NCBI GenBank assembly: GCA_963691815.1
Contig: OY829655.1
Location: 29,390,771-29,454,770 of the forward strand
Direction: 5' to 3'
DNA: 64,000 nt
Origin: Echiichthys vipera
Taxonomy: Eukaryota > Chordata > Actinopteri > Perciformes > Trachinidae
The notes beneath the pieces are model-generated. The model had not been told where the DNA came from. It was given only the letters and a program-made list of their open reading frames with translations, and searched no databases. Made by a program: the position numbers and the translations under genes. Of the stretch, positions 37,401 to 51,200 are shown in pieces. Numbering within the stretch: position 1 is the stretch's first letter; every line of letters starts with the position of its first letter.

Positions 37401-39176
37401 TTCTAATTATTTAATTTAAACTTTATTTTTAACTTCACTGTGATTTACACATTTATCTTTATTTAAACTATTTCTTATTTATGTCTATTTTATTTTTAAC
37501 TTTACTTTAATTTATAATTATTTCATTTTAACTTTAATGTAATTGTAATGTTGCAGCTGGTGAATCTTGTTTTAATTATTTCAGTTTAATTTATAACAAT
37601 AAATTAAATAAATGTAATTATTTCGTTTCATTCCACGACAAATAACCTGGAGTCTCTTGGGATTTTCAAAGTAAAAGCACGGCTAAATGTGATGAACTTG
37701 TGTCCTCAGCTCCTCACGTGGAGTTCACGAAGCCGCTGCAGGACGTCGAGGTCAAAGAGAAAGAATCTGCCAAGTTTGAATGTGAAGTGTCCCGCGAGTC
37801 GGCCAAGGTGAGACCCGCCGACCAATCAGCATCCGGCTCTGCGTCGAACCCTCGATCGCCCTGACGACGGGCCGATACTGAACGATTTCTATTGTCGTCG
37901 CAGGTTCGCTGGTTCAAGGACGGCGGCGAGATCCGTAAAGGGAAGAAGTACGAGATCGTGGCGAAGGGCGTCCAGAGGATCCTCATCATCCACAAGTCGG
38001 TGTTCGACGACGAGGCCGAGTACGAGTGCGACGCCAGGACGTCCAAGAGCAGCGGCATGCTCACCGTCATCGGTGAGGCGCAGCCGCAGACGCCTTACTC
38101 ATTTATATTTATATTTATGTTTATGTTTATATTTATATTATGATTGTGTAAATCTGTACAAAGAGGATTAAAGACACGGTTTAATTTAATTTAAATATCC
38201 AAATAATAAATCCAGAGGGAGTGTGTCGTTATATACTTTAGTTTTTTATTTAATTTAATTTAATTTAATTTTGATGTAATTAAATTTAATTATTCTCAAT
38301 TACTTACTCAACAAAAATTAATACAATTATACATTTTATAATTAAATTTAAATATCCAAATATTAAATTGTAACTCCAGGAAGGTTTTAGGTTTTACTAT
38401 ATACTTTTGTTTTTCATTAATTTAATTTAATTTAATTTACAATTTACAATTAATTTAATTAAGTTACAGACAACTTTAAGATTCAGGACTTTAACTTTAC
38501 TGGAAATTATTCAGAAAATATCAACATGTAAAAAAGTATAATTACAGAAATAACAAAAAAGTAACAAACAAAAACAAAAAACAAAAGAAAAAAATTACAT
38601 TAAAATCTACAAAAACAGAAAGACGAAGGAGAGAGAAGACGTAGAATTTAGTTATAATAATAAAGTCTATTTATTTGACATTGTATTGTCTATTATATTA
38701 GACTTAGATCAACATGTAAAAAAGTTAAATTACAGAAATAATAAAAGTAACAAACAACAAAAAACAAGAATTCTTTTTTACATTAAATCTACAAAAACAG
38801 AAGGAGGAGAGAGAAGACGTATAAGTCCCATTAAGTGCATTTATAAGTGTATTTATTTAACATTATAACATCATATTAGGACACTTAGAACATATGTGAA
38901 ATATATAATTACAGAAATAACAAAAAAGTAACAAACAACAACTTATAATTCCCCAGAAAGTGTATTTATATGTGTATTTATTTAACATTATAACATCATA
39001 TTAAGACACTTATATAAATCTTATATTAGACTTAGAACAACCAGTAAAAAAGTTAAATTACAGAAATAATAAAAAGTAACAACAAAAGAAAGAAATGACA
39101 TTAAATCTACAGGACCATAAAGATAAATATATGTTATAAAGTTATAATAATAAAGTGTATTTTTAGTGTATTTATT

Positions 39177-39241
<65 letters not shown>

Positions 39242-42200
39242 GCTTATTTAACATATTCAGGTTATTGAGAGTTCAGCTAAAGGTCGGGGCCTGAGAGTCG
39301 TGACTCAGGGCAGATCTAACCCCTGTGTGTCCCGTCACAGAGGAGGCCGCCAGGTTCACCAAGAACCTGTCCAACGTGGAGGGGACGGAGACGGACAGCG
39401 TGAAGATGATCTGCGAGGTGTCCAAGGCCGGCGCCGAGGTGACGTGGTACAGAGGAGACGAGGAGCTGCCCGAGGGCGGCCGCTACGAGCACATCACCGA
39501 CGGCCGCAGGAGGATCCTCATCATCCAGGACCTGAGGATGGAGGACGCCGGCGAGTACAACTGCAGGCTGAGTCCCGCCGCCAAGACGTCCGCCACGCTC
39601 AAGCTCAACGGTGAGAGGACGCCGTGTGTTCAGTCATCACGTGTTTGGCTCCAGTCATAAAAAATAATACTTCTGTAAAATGAAATCAAGGTGAAAATAT
39701 AAATTAAATAGATTAAATTATATAAATATAATATAAAGAAATAACAAAATATGACGGCATCGTTATGAGAATTTTATTTATTCCCTTATTTAAACATTTA
39801 TTTCTGTATTTATTTATATATTGTAGTTTTTATTTATTCTTTATATATAAATACAAATAAAAAATGATAAGTATAGTAATTTTTTAATTAATTTCCTTAT
39901 TTAAATATTTATTTCTGTGTATATTTATTTATTAATTAATTTATTAATTTATTTAGTTTTTATTTATTCTTTGTATATAATAATTTGAATATTGAATTTT
40001 ATTTATTTATTTAAACATTTATTTCTGTATTTATTTATTTATATATATATATGTTTTGCTTTTATTTATTCTTTATATATAAATACAAATTAAAAATCAT
40101 AAGTATATAAGTATGTTCTTTATATATATATAAAATTATAAGTTTAGTAATTTCTTTATTTCTAACTGTTTCTTTTTCATAATTATTTTTCTCTATTAAG
40201 TAAAACATGTAATTGTATTTGTAAAAATATATAAATACATATTTTATATTAATTAATGTGAAAATAAATGAAATACTTATAATTATTATTTTTGTTTTAA
40301 AAATATAAAATAAAATAAAAATAGTATATTTCCACATTTATTTCATTATAATTTGATTTATTATTTTTTTATGAAATTAAATAAGTAATTTATATGCAAA
40401 TAATTAAATAAATATGTATTTGTAAAAATATATAAATACATGTTTTATATTAATTAATGTGAAAATAAATGTAAATACTTTTTTTTGTTTTAAAAATAAA
40501 AAAATTTAAAAAAAATGGCATATTCCCACAATATTTTATTATAATTTGATTTATTATTTTTCTTATAAAAATATAAAATAAAATAAAAATAAAAATAGTA
40601 CTTTCCTTTGTATATCTCCACATTTATTTTATTATTCATTTGATTTATTATTTTTTTATGGCGCCCCTGTGACTTCGTAGCGTTCAGATCAGCCGTTAGA
40701 TAAAAAAACGGCTGAAACTTTGAGTTTTTAGTCGACATTTTAAATAAAATAACCGCTTTAAACACTCGTCCGTTTCCTCTTCTTCTCTCCAGAGCTGGCG
40801 GCCGAGTTCATCGCCCGCCCTCAGAACCAGGAGGTGGTGGAGGGCGAGAAGGCCGAGTTCGCCTGCTCTGTATCCAAAGACACCTACGAGGTCAAATGGT
40901 TCAGAGGCGACAAGGAGGTGGAAACCGGGGACAAGTACACAATCATCAGTGAGGGAAAGAGAAGAGCTCTTATTGTGAAAAGCTGCGAGCTGAAGGACGA
41001 GGGAGGTTATGTTGCCCACATCGGCGGCGTTAGAGCCTCCGCCGATCTGTATGTGATTGGTAAGACCCTCTTATTTTATTCCACATCTTGTTTTTGTGCT
41101 TTCAGAGCCGAGGTTTGGGTTTTAACCCCGATACGTTTGTTATTTCAGAGAAACTGAGGATCATCACGCCGATTAAAGACACGGAGGTGAAGGAGGGAAG
41201 CGAGATCGTGTTCAACTGCGAGACGAACGTAGAGGGAGCGAAGGCCAAGTGGCTGAAGAACGAGGAGACGATATTCGAGAGCAGCAAGTACATGATGGCG
41301 CAGAGGGACAACGTCTTCTCTCTGAGGATCAGAGACGCCCAGAAGGTCGACGAGGCCTGCTACACCATCAGCCTGACCAATCAGAGAGCAGAGCACGCCA
41401 AGTGCAGCGCCAACGCTAGAGTGGCAGGTAAATATCAGGACGTTTATGCATTTTAGGGCGCACTCGCACTGTCCATCCGTACCGTGCCAAAAACAGGTTC
41501 CATGGCTAAAGTCTGGTTCTTTTGACCAGTGTGAGTGCAACCGTACCACGCCTAGGAGCAGCACGCTTGCCGTCCATGGCCCGTTTGGGAGAGGTGGGCT
41601 TTTGTAAAGCATGTTTGCACGTGTACGAGCACGAGCGTGCGTCAACTGCTTGGACCTGTGGTCTGATCAACTTCACACTTGACAGCACACCCCCTTGGCT
41701 CCTCACCGACCCACCAAGTGTGAGGTTGATTGGATGAACGGTTCTTGAGATAGTGAAGGACACTCACACATACAGACGGATATTCATTCCTTTATAGTCA
41801 GATGATGCTGCTACAGCGCCACCTGTCGGCCGACTGGCACCAAATTTGTCATGTCCACTCGGACATCTTATCTACACATGTCCACCAAATTTGGGTCCAA
41901 CAGCATAAAGCGTTCAGAAGAGATGACATGTTCCGTAACATGAGCATTTGAGCAAACTTTAAGGGTCAACTACAGCAAAACTACACATGTACGAAACATC
42001 GAAAATCTGAAAAAGTCACTTTTTCCGGTTTGGTCCAGAGATGATCTGTACAACATTTGGTGATGATTGCTCCAAATTTGTGAGATGAGTAAGGAAAATA
42101 CACATTTGGACACTAACAATGGTTGAAAGTCGATCTAGAATCTTATGTGAAAGAATCCATGGGAAGTAAATTGGTGACTGAGACTCAGGGTTGAAAAGAT

Positions 42201-45200
42201 ACAGGTGTTATAGCGCCACCTTTTGGCTTAATGGCACCAAATTTGTCATGTCCACTCTGACATCTTATCTACACATGTCCACCAAATATGGGTCCAACAG
42301 CACAAAGCGTTCGAGTATGACATGTATCGTAACATGAGCATTCGAGCAAACTTTAAGGGCCAACTACAGCAAAACTACACATGTACGAAACAGTGAAAAT
42401 CTGAAAAAGTCACTTTTTCCGCTTTGGTCCAGGGATGTTCTGTACAATATTTGGTGATGATTGCTCCAAATTTGTGAGATGAGTTAGGAAAAAACACATT
42501 TGGACACTAACAATGGCAGAAATCCGATCTAGAAGCTTATATGAAAGAATCCAAGGGAAGTAAATTGGTTACTGAGACTCAGGGTTCAAAAGATACAGGC
42601 GTTATAGCGCCACCATCTGGCTAAATTGCACCAAATTTGACACTGTCTGGAGTTATGTGGACAGACATATTACTTGGGTAAGAATGTTTTCTTGCTGTCC
42701 TTATGGTCGTCTCCCTAGAAAAGGTTTCTGTAGATGGTTCCCTCTGGTAGTTTCCTGTAGTTTGGGTTTAATATTTAAATCTGCCATGAAGCCTTCCGTG
42801 TTTCCGTCTCATGATCCGTCCGTAAGTCCTGTTGGTCATGAAACTAAGAGTCCTAATCGTTCGCTGTATTCTCTGCGACCCCACAGAGGAGAAGCTGAAG
42901 TTCATGGATCCCATCGAGGACGTTGAGACTCAGGAGAAGAAGACCATCAGCTTCGTGTGTAAGGTGAACCGGCCCGAGGTGACGGTGAAGTGGATGAAGG
43001 CCGGCGAGGAGGTGACGCTCAGCAAACGCATCGTCTACAGAGTGGACGGCCTCAAACACACCCTGACCATCAAGGACTGCGTGATGGACGACGAGGGCGA
43101 GTACACCGCCATGGTCGGAGACGACAAGTGCTCGGCCGAGCTGATCATCAGCGAGGCGCCGACGGACTTCACGGCGCAGCTCAAAGACCAGACCATCACG
43201 GAGTTTGAGGACGCAGAGTTCACCTGCAAGCTGAGCAAAGAGAAGGCCGTAGTGAAGTGGTACAGGAACGGACGAGAGATCAGAGAAGGACCGAGGTAAG
43301 ACGCTTTATATTATGTCTTATTTTGAAACTTTTTTCATATATAAGGTCACCGCATTATAAGGCGCATAGAACAGACGCTACAGTCGAGGCTGGGGTTACG
43401 TTCTGCATCCATTAGATGGAGCTGCGCTAAAGGGAACGTCAACAAAACAGTCAGGGGAGGTCGTCTTGTTGCTTCCTCCACTTCGGCACCATTGATTGGT
43501 TCATGTTCAACTCTCTGGCTGCTGCTCTATTCCCGTGTTCTACTGCGTGACTAATGGCCTTGAGTGGAAACTCTGCGTAAGCGTGTCTCTTAACAGGAGC
43601 CATTTTGGGCTCTTTACACAAACACACACATTGAAAGGAAACGACACGCTTCACACAGTCGTATATCTCAACATGCACCGCGCGTTACTTCTTCTACGGG
43701 GGAAAATAGAGTCGGCGGCTGCTCACCATAGTTGGAGACCTGTTGTGGCTCAATATTGGTCCATATATAAGGAGCACCGGATTATAAGGAGCACTGTCGG
43801 CTTTGAGACATTTGAAGGTTTTTAGGTGCTCCTGGAAAATACGGTATTTCTAAAACAGTCACAAATGCTACAGGTGTCTTTCCTTTTTTCTTTACAATAA
43901 GCAGTTATATTATCTGATCCTTTTAAATCAATGTAATCCTAAAGTAAATACCAAGACAAAGACCTTAAAAGGGTCTGTAGGCTTTTGTTCTACATGGGTT
44001 TAGGACCGGATACACCAGAAGAAAATCCAGCACATAACAAGTGTCTCCTCTGATTTATAAGCAGATTTGAAGATTTTCACCTGAACTTTGTCTTGTTTTT
44101 GCAGATATCACATGGAAAAAGAAGGCAAGACGTGCCGACTGATCATCAAAGTGTGCAGACCGGATGACGAATGTGAATACGCCTGTGGTGTGGATGAGAG
44201 GAGGACCAGAGCGAGGCTCTTTGTTGAAGGTAAACTCTTATTCTTTTATGTGTTTTTCCCACTGGGGTGTTTGTTTCTGTTTTAAAGTCCTCACTTTGTG
44301 TGTTTTGTGACGCGCAGAGACCCCGGTGGAGATCGTCAGACCTCCCCAGGACGCGTTCGAACCTCCAGGCTCCGACATCGTGTTCGAGGTGGAGCTCAAC
44401 AAGGACAGAGTGGAGGTGAAGTGGATGAGGAACAACATGATCATCGTCCAGGGAGACAAATACCAGATGATCAGCGAGGGTAAAATCCACAGACTGCAGG
44501 TCTGTGAGATCAGACCTCGCGATCAGGGAGAGTACAGGATCGTGGCCAAAGACAAGGACGCCAGAGCCAAGCTGGAGCTGGCGGGTGAGTCAACACTGAC
44601 GTCTACCATTGGAGTTGAAATCCTCACAAATAAGTTTGGAAATACAGGAACTAAGTGGCATGAGGACTGATTAGCAACTTCCACTTCTTCAACTCTGTTT
44701 ACTGGAGGATTAGAAGAAGAAGAAGAAGAAGAATTACTTTATTTATCCCGCATGTTACACAAACAGGCCCGAAATACACACATGCACAAACAGGACCTAT
44801 ATACATGCAATTAAGGAGAGATGTTAGAGTGAGGGGGCTGCCAGTGACCAGCGCCCCGAGCAGTTGGGGTTTTGGTGCCTTGCACCTCGGCAGTGCCCAG
44901 GAGATGAACTGGCACCTCTCCAGCCACCAGTCCACGCTCCATACATGGTCCACACAGGGAATTGAACCAGCGACCCTACGGTTCCCAGCCAAGTCACCTA
45001 TGGAATGAGCTACTGCCGCCCCAATTACCGACCAAACCACGCTTAAGCCTCGTTGACAGAAACACCTAATATACGTTATTTTTTGGAGACATTTAAAAAG
45101 TTTGCTTAATTTTGGCAGTTGACAGTTGAATGGAAACATAGCTACATTAATATAACTAGGGCAGGAGCTGATGATGTTAAAACCCTCACACTGTCGTCCC

Positions 45201-48200
45201 TTCAGCAAAAATAATAAATACTATTTTCTAAAACCTCCTTATTATCGTAGAGTCCTTAAGGTGGACCTTGAGTTGTCACCTCCACAACTTAAACTCTTAT
45301 TCTGAAATGAAGTCCAGTCGTCTGAGGGGAGGTTTAAAAATCTTTTGGGGAAATTTACGCAAGTACATTTAAAGTCATTATCAGAAAATAGTTCTGCACA
45401 ACGTGGTCGAACACGTTCAAACAGGTTGAGGGGTAAAAGACTGTTCAACAGACTGCTGATTGTATAAAATAAGAAGTAAATAAAAACCAATTCCTTTTAT
45501 CTCCGCTGCAGCTATTCCAAAGATCAAAACCACAGACCAGAATCTGGTCACAGACGCCGGTAAGCCTTTCGTCATGAGTGTGCCTTACGACGCCTACCCT
45601 CGGGCTGACGCCGAATGGTTCTACGAGGGCACCAGTCTGCCCGTCCAGAACATCGACACCTCCGCCGACAAGACCGAGTTCCGCCTGAAGAGCCCCAGCA
45701 AGGAGGACCAGGGCCGGTACAAGGTGGTGATCAAGAACAAGCACGGCGAAGCAGAGGCGTTTATCAACCTGGACGTTATCGGTGAGTGTGGGGATTAAGT
45801 CAGCGACGGGTGGTTTGATAACTGCTGAGATTCTTTACCCGAGATATGACTGTGAATGTTTGAACAGTTTTAAGTCTCTTGTTGGTTCTTTCCAGACGTC
45901 CCCGGACCCGTCAAGAACCTGAGAGTGGTCGACACCGCCGATGGCGAGGTCAGTTTGGCCTGGGAGGAGCCTGAGAGCGACGGTGGAAGCAAGATAATGG
46001 CGTACGTGGTGGAGAGACGGGACGTGAAGCGTAAGACTTGGACGTTGGCTACAGACCGTGCTGATGCTCCAGAGTACTGTGTCAGCGGCCTCCAGAAGGA
46101 CTCAAAGTACTTGTTCAGAGTCTGCGCCCGAAACCGCGTTGGCAGCGGTCCTACTGTCGCCACCGAGGACGCTGTCCAGGCCAAAAACAAGTTTGGTAAG
46201 CAACGCCCAAAGATCAAAGCTTACATTCACAAACCGTCTTCATACTGTCCAATAAAATCCTTCATGCGTTGGTTTTCTACCATCAGATGTTCCTGATGCT
46301 CCAGAGAACGTGGATGTCGGCACAGTGAGCAGGTACGGTGCCACCGTCACCTGGGAGCCTCCCAAGTTTGACGGCGGCTCCGAGATTACCGCCTACGTCA
46401 TCGAGCTCCGCGATCGGACGGCCGTGAAGTGGGAGGCGGCCATGGTCTGCGCCGCCAGCGACCGTTCAGCCATGCTAAGTGATGTCGTGGAGAACAAGGA
46501 GTACATCTTCAGAGTCCGAGCTGAGAACAAGGCCGGCATCGGCAGGCCCAGCGCCGCCACCAAACCAGTCAAGATCATGGATCCCATCGGTGAGTGAAAA
46601 CCAGCGGTTCAACTGTTTGTTTTCTCTCATGCCTTTAAAAAACACTTCAGACAATATTCATTTCTCTGGACCATTTGTGTTGTGGCTGCAGAGAGGCCGA
46701 GCCCGCCTCTGAACTTGAACTTCAGCGACCAAATCAAGACAGCAGTCACGTTGACCTGGGAGACGCCCCTGAGCAACGGCGGCAGCATGATCACCGGATA
46801 CATCATTCAGAAATGTGACGACGGCACCGACAAGTGGCTCCGCTGCAACGCCAGACTGTGTCCTGACCTGTCCTACCGGGTACGGAGCTTACCACAGAGC
46901 TTAGTCACCATTTAAAATAAAGAAAATACATTTTTCATCACAATTTGGTTCCCTCAGCTGTGAGGATTCACTACTTCATCAGAGCGGACTGTTGACTGTT
47001 GCTTTCATTGTGTTGTTCTCTTCAGATATCGGGTCTGAAACCAGGTCAGAAGTACCTCTACAGAGTTTCTGCTGAGAATGCAGCCGGCGTCTCCGATCCA
47101 GCCGAGCAACTCGGACCGCTGCTAGCCGACGACCCTCACGGTACGAGTCAAACAGAGGAATCAACAGTAGAACAGAAACTCTAATACTCTTGTTGTCCAT
47201 CAGATGGCAGTGTAACTCAACTGACCTCTTTTTGTGCAAACTCAATGACACTGAAATCAAAAAAACTTTTTCTCTCCTGGCAGTCGGTCCAACCTTTGAC
47301 CTGAGTGGCTTCAGGAACGGCCTGGAAGTGATCGTCCCTCAGCCTCTCATCATCAGAGTCCCCATCACCGGATACCCAACCCCCGTCGCCAAGTGGACCT
47401 TCGGCGAGAAGGAGCTGACCACTGCTGACGAGCGCGTCTCCATGGTGACGAAGCCAACGTACACAGAGCTGACGGTCCAGCCAAGCGTCCGTCCGGACAA
47501 AGGCACCTACTCCCTGCAGCTGGAGAACGACATCTCATCCGTCTCTGGAGACATTGACGTCAACGTCATCGGTAACGTCTCTTAAATTTTTTGTCAACCA
47601 AAGACAAATTCTAAATGTTCCCAATATGGTTAACAAAAGTTTTTTTCATCCATTTTTCACATGCTTTACTTTTCTTTTTCACTCATGCAAAGATTTCTAA
47701 TGTATACTTGGTACCTTTGTTTCTCCCAGCATGCCCCAGTGCTCCTAAGGACTTCAAGGTGGCCGAGGTCACCCGACACCACGTCCACCTGATGTGGGAG
47801 GCTCCAGAGCACGATGGAGGAAGCCCTGTTACCCACTTCCAGATCGAGAAGAGAGAAGTGTCTCGCAAGACCTGGGGCAAGGTATGCCTTCGTGTTAACC
47901 TGTGTGGTGGTGTCAGATTTGAATTTTCTGCAGGTAGCACAAATTTTGTCTGCATAAGTTAAATATGTGTTGGAAAATAATAAAACTCCATTGTTAAAGT
48001 TAGAAGTTGGAGACAAAGGCTGGTGGGGGCAAGAAAAACCCTCCAAAAACTGCTTCTGTGTTAATTCAACACTATCGCGATGATATCTTTTCCAGGTGGC
48101 AACCGGCATCCTGGACCTGGAGCACACAGTAACAGACGTGATTGAAGGAAAGGAGTATCTGTTCAGTGTCACCGCCTGCAACAAGTGTGGCCCCGGAGAG

Positions 48201-51200
48201 CCGGCGTACAATGACGAGCCCGTCAATGTCTCCTCTCCAGCCAGTGAGTATTAATCTCTCAGTCTGAGATTGATTTACTCAGAGTGGAGCCCAGCTAAAA
48301 ACAAGGGCAAATATCTTTACAAATATCCACAATCTCATTTATATTACGTTTTCCCCAGCTGTACCTGATCCTCCTGAGAACCTGAAGTGGCGCGATAAGA
48401 GCGGAAAGACCATCTTCCTGTTCTGGGAGGCTCCAAAGTATGACGGTGGTGCCCCAATCAAAGGCTACGTGGTGGACAAGTGTCAGCGTGGTACCGACAA
48501 GTGGGAACCCTGCGGTGACCCCAAGCCTGAACTCAAGTAAGACTTACAGTTTGTCAGTGAGCTGAGAGTGTCCTCGGTCCCATTCGGGATTTCCGTCCTG
48601 TTTTCTATTTTAGGACAGTCTTGTCTAATCAGTTTTGTGCTCACAGGTACAATGTCACCGGCCTGATCGAGGGCCAGTGGTACGCCTACAGAGTCAGAGC
48701 TTTCAACAAGTTGGGAGCCAGCAGACCATGCAGAGCCACTGATGAGATCCAAGCCGTTGATGCCAGAGGTATGCCAGCGGGACCAGGATAGGAATTGCAT
48801 CATATTCAAACTTATACGGGTTACTGGAGTATACACAATGAAGCAGTGTGATGGGAAAAAAATCTCTCAAATTAGTCTCTATTCAAAGAGAAGTTAAAGA
48901 TTGCACTCAAGCAATAAACCCTTTTTGCATTCAGCTTTAGACCTACTCATCAATAATGTCAGAGGTGTTATCCTGCACTTAATCAGCACCATAGAAAAAA
49001 ACGTCAGGGTCGGTTGTGCAAAAGTGAACAAACTGCTACTAAATAAAAAGTCCTTTTTGGGAGTAAAAGTAAAGGATTGGGAGTAAGATTATTAGGATTG
49101 GGAATAAAAGTAATGGGATCAAAAGTAATACATTTGGAATAAAGGTAAAGGATTCAGATTGAGAGTAAAAGTAATGGATTGGGAGTAAAAGTAATACCTT
49201 TGAAATAAGAGTGATTGGATTGGGAATACGAATATTGGGATTGAAATTCAAGTATTGGGAGTAAGAGTAAAGCATTGGGAGTAAGAGTAATTGGATTGTG
49301 AGCAGGAGTAATGGGAGTGGTACTAAGCACAGTGTAATTGTTTTCCGTACAAGTGGTTTTCAAGCAAATCGTTTTTCTCAAGTTTTGTTCTCTCAATCAC
49401 TTTTTTTTAATCAATCCAACAGAGCCTCCAGAGATCCAGCTGGATGTGAAGCTGCTGGCCGGTCTGACCGCCAGGGCAGGTACAAAGATCGAGCTTCCAG
49501 CCGACGTCAAAGGAAAGCCCGATCCGCGGGTGAAGTGGACCAAGGCAGACCATGTCCTAAGAGCCGATGACCGCATTGCGATTGACACCCAGCCGGGACA
49601 CTCCAAGCTGTCCATTAGCAACACTACTAGAGCAGACACCGCCACCTACATCATCGAGGCAGTCAACATCTGCGGACGCGCCACCGCCACCATCGATGTC
49701 AACATTCTTGGTACAAATGCCACTTTATTATCCATTCTGTAAAACCGAACCTGTACCTCAAACTGTTCCCAGCTGTTACCTTTTTGCAAGAACATCTACT
49801 GTAGAGTAGTACTAGAGTAGAACGGAAATGTCCCAACATAGGCTGTTCCTGATATATAACCAACCTGGATACGAAGTTTGAGTCATTTCCACTTTTCATC
49901 TCTTCCTCTTCAGATAAACCCGGCCCTCCAGCCGCCTTCGACATCTCCGAGATCACCAACGAGTCATGCTTCCTTGCTTGGAACCCTCCCAGGGACGACG
50001 GTGGCTCGCCCATCACCAACTACATTGTGGAGAATCGGCAGACGGACAAAGAGGAGTGGGTGAAGATGTCGGCCACAGTGAAACACACCACTTTCAAGGC
50101 CTGCAAGCTCACAGCTTTGAAAGAGTACGTCTTCAGAATCAGCGCTGAGAACCAGTACGGAATCGGCGAACCTGCAGAACATATCCCAATCATTGCCAAG
50201 TATTCTTTCGGTAAGAGTTTTTATTTCACCATCTATCAAAAATAGTTTCTTTTGAAGACCTGATGTACTTTTGCAAACTATAATAATAAATTACATATTT
50301 TTCCATCTGTTTCAGATCCTCCTGGTCCTCCAATCAGAGTCACTCCCTCCGAAATTGCCAAGGATGCCGTGACTCTGAACTGGTTCGAGCCAGATGAGGA
50401 CGGTGGCAGTCCCATCACAGGATACTGGATTGAGAAGTTCGATCCAGAGAGCGACAAGTGGATCAGATGCAACAAACTGCCCATCAAGGACACAACCTTC
50501 AGGTAAATAATCAGAGCCAACGAGTTAAAAGATATTTGAATGTGAAGAAAAGCTGTTGAATATTTTTCTAACCCTGCTTTCGCACGGCTGCAGGGTGAAG
50601 GGACTCCCCACCAAGAAGAAGTGCCGCTTCCGTGTTCTGGCTGAGAATCTGGCTGGAGCTGGAAAACCGAGTGCAGAGACTGATCCTGTCCTCATTAAAG
50701 ATCCCATCGGTATGTGTCAATCAGTCAAAAACTACTGTTATCATTGAGATTGAGAGTAATTGAGAGATTATAACATTGCACTCTTCTTCAGATCCTCCAT
50801 GGGCTCCTGGTAAACCTGACATCAGGGAAATTGGCAAGACCACAGCCCTGCTGGCGTGGACCAGGCCGGAGCACGATGGCGGGGCAAAGATCGAAGGCTA
50901 CATCATCGAGTTCCAGAAGACAGGAAGCGAGGAATGGATCCGCATCGCAGAGGACATTCCTCTGACTGAGCACAACCTGCAGGGCCTGACCGAGAAGCAG
51001 GAGTACTCGTTCCGAATCAGAGCCGTCAACAAAGCCGGCGAGAGCGAACCCAGTGACCCCAGTGACCCTGTGGTCTGCAAGGAGAGACTTTGTAAGTGCA
51101 AGTTGGGGGCAGTTGGGGCGTTAGCTGCACATCAAGTTGTTTCTCTTTCAAAAACTCTAAAATATCAATGTACCCTAAAATTCCTTGGCTAATACTTGAC

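Noticed and set aside
44805..45008. 67-codon open frame near 44800-45000
   Set aside because: It is the reverse strand of a tRNA-headed SINE body.
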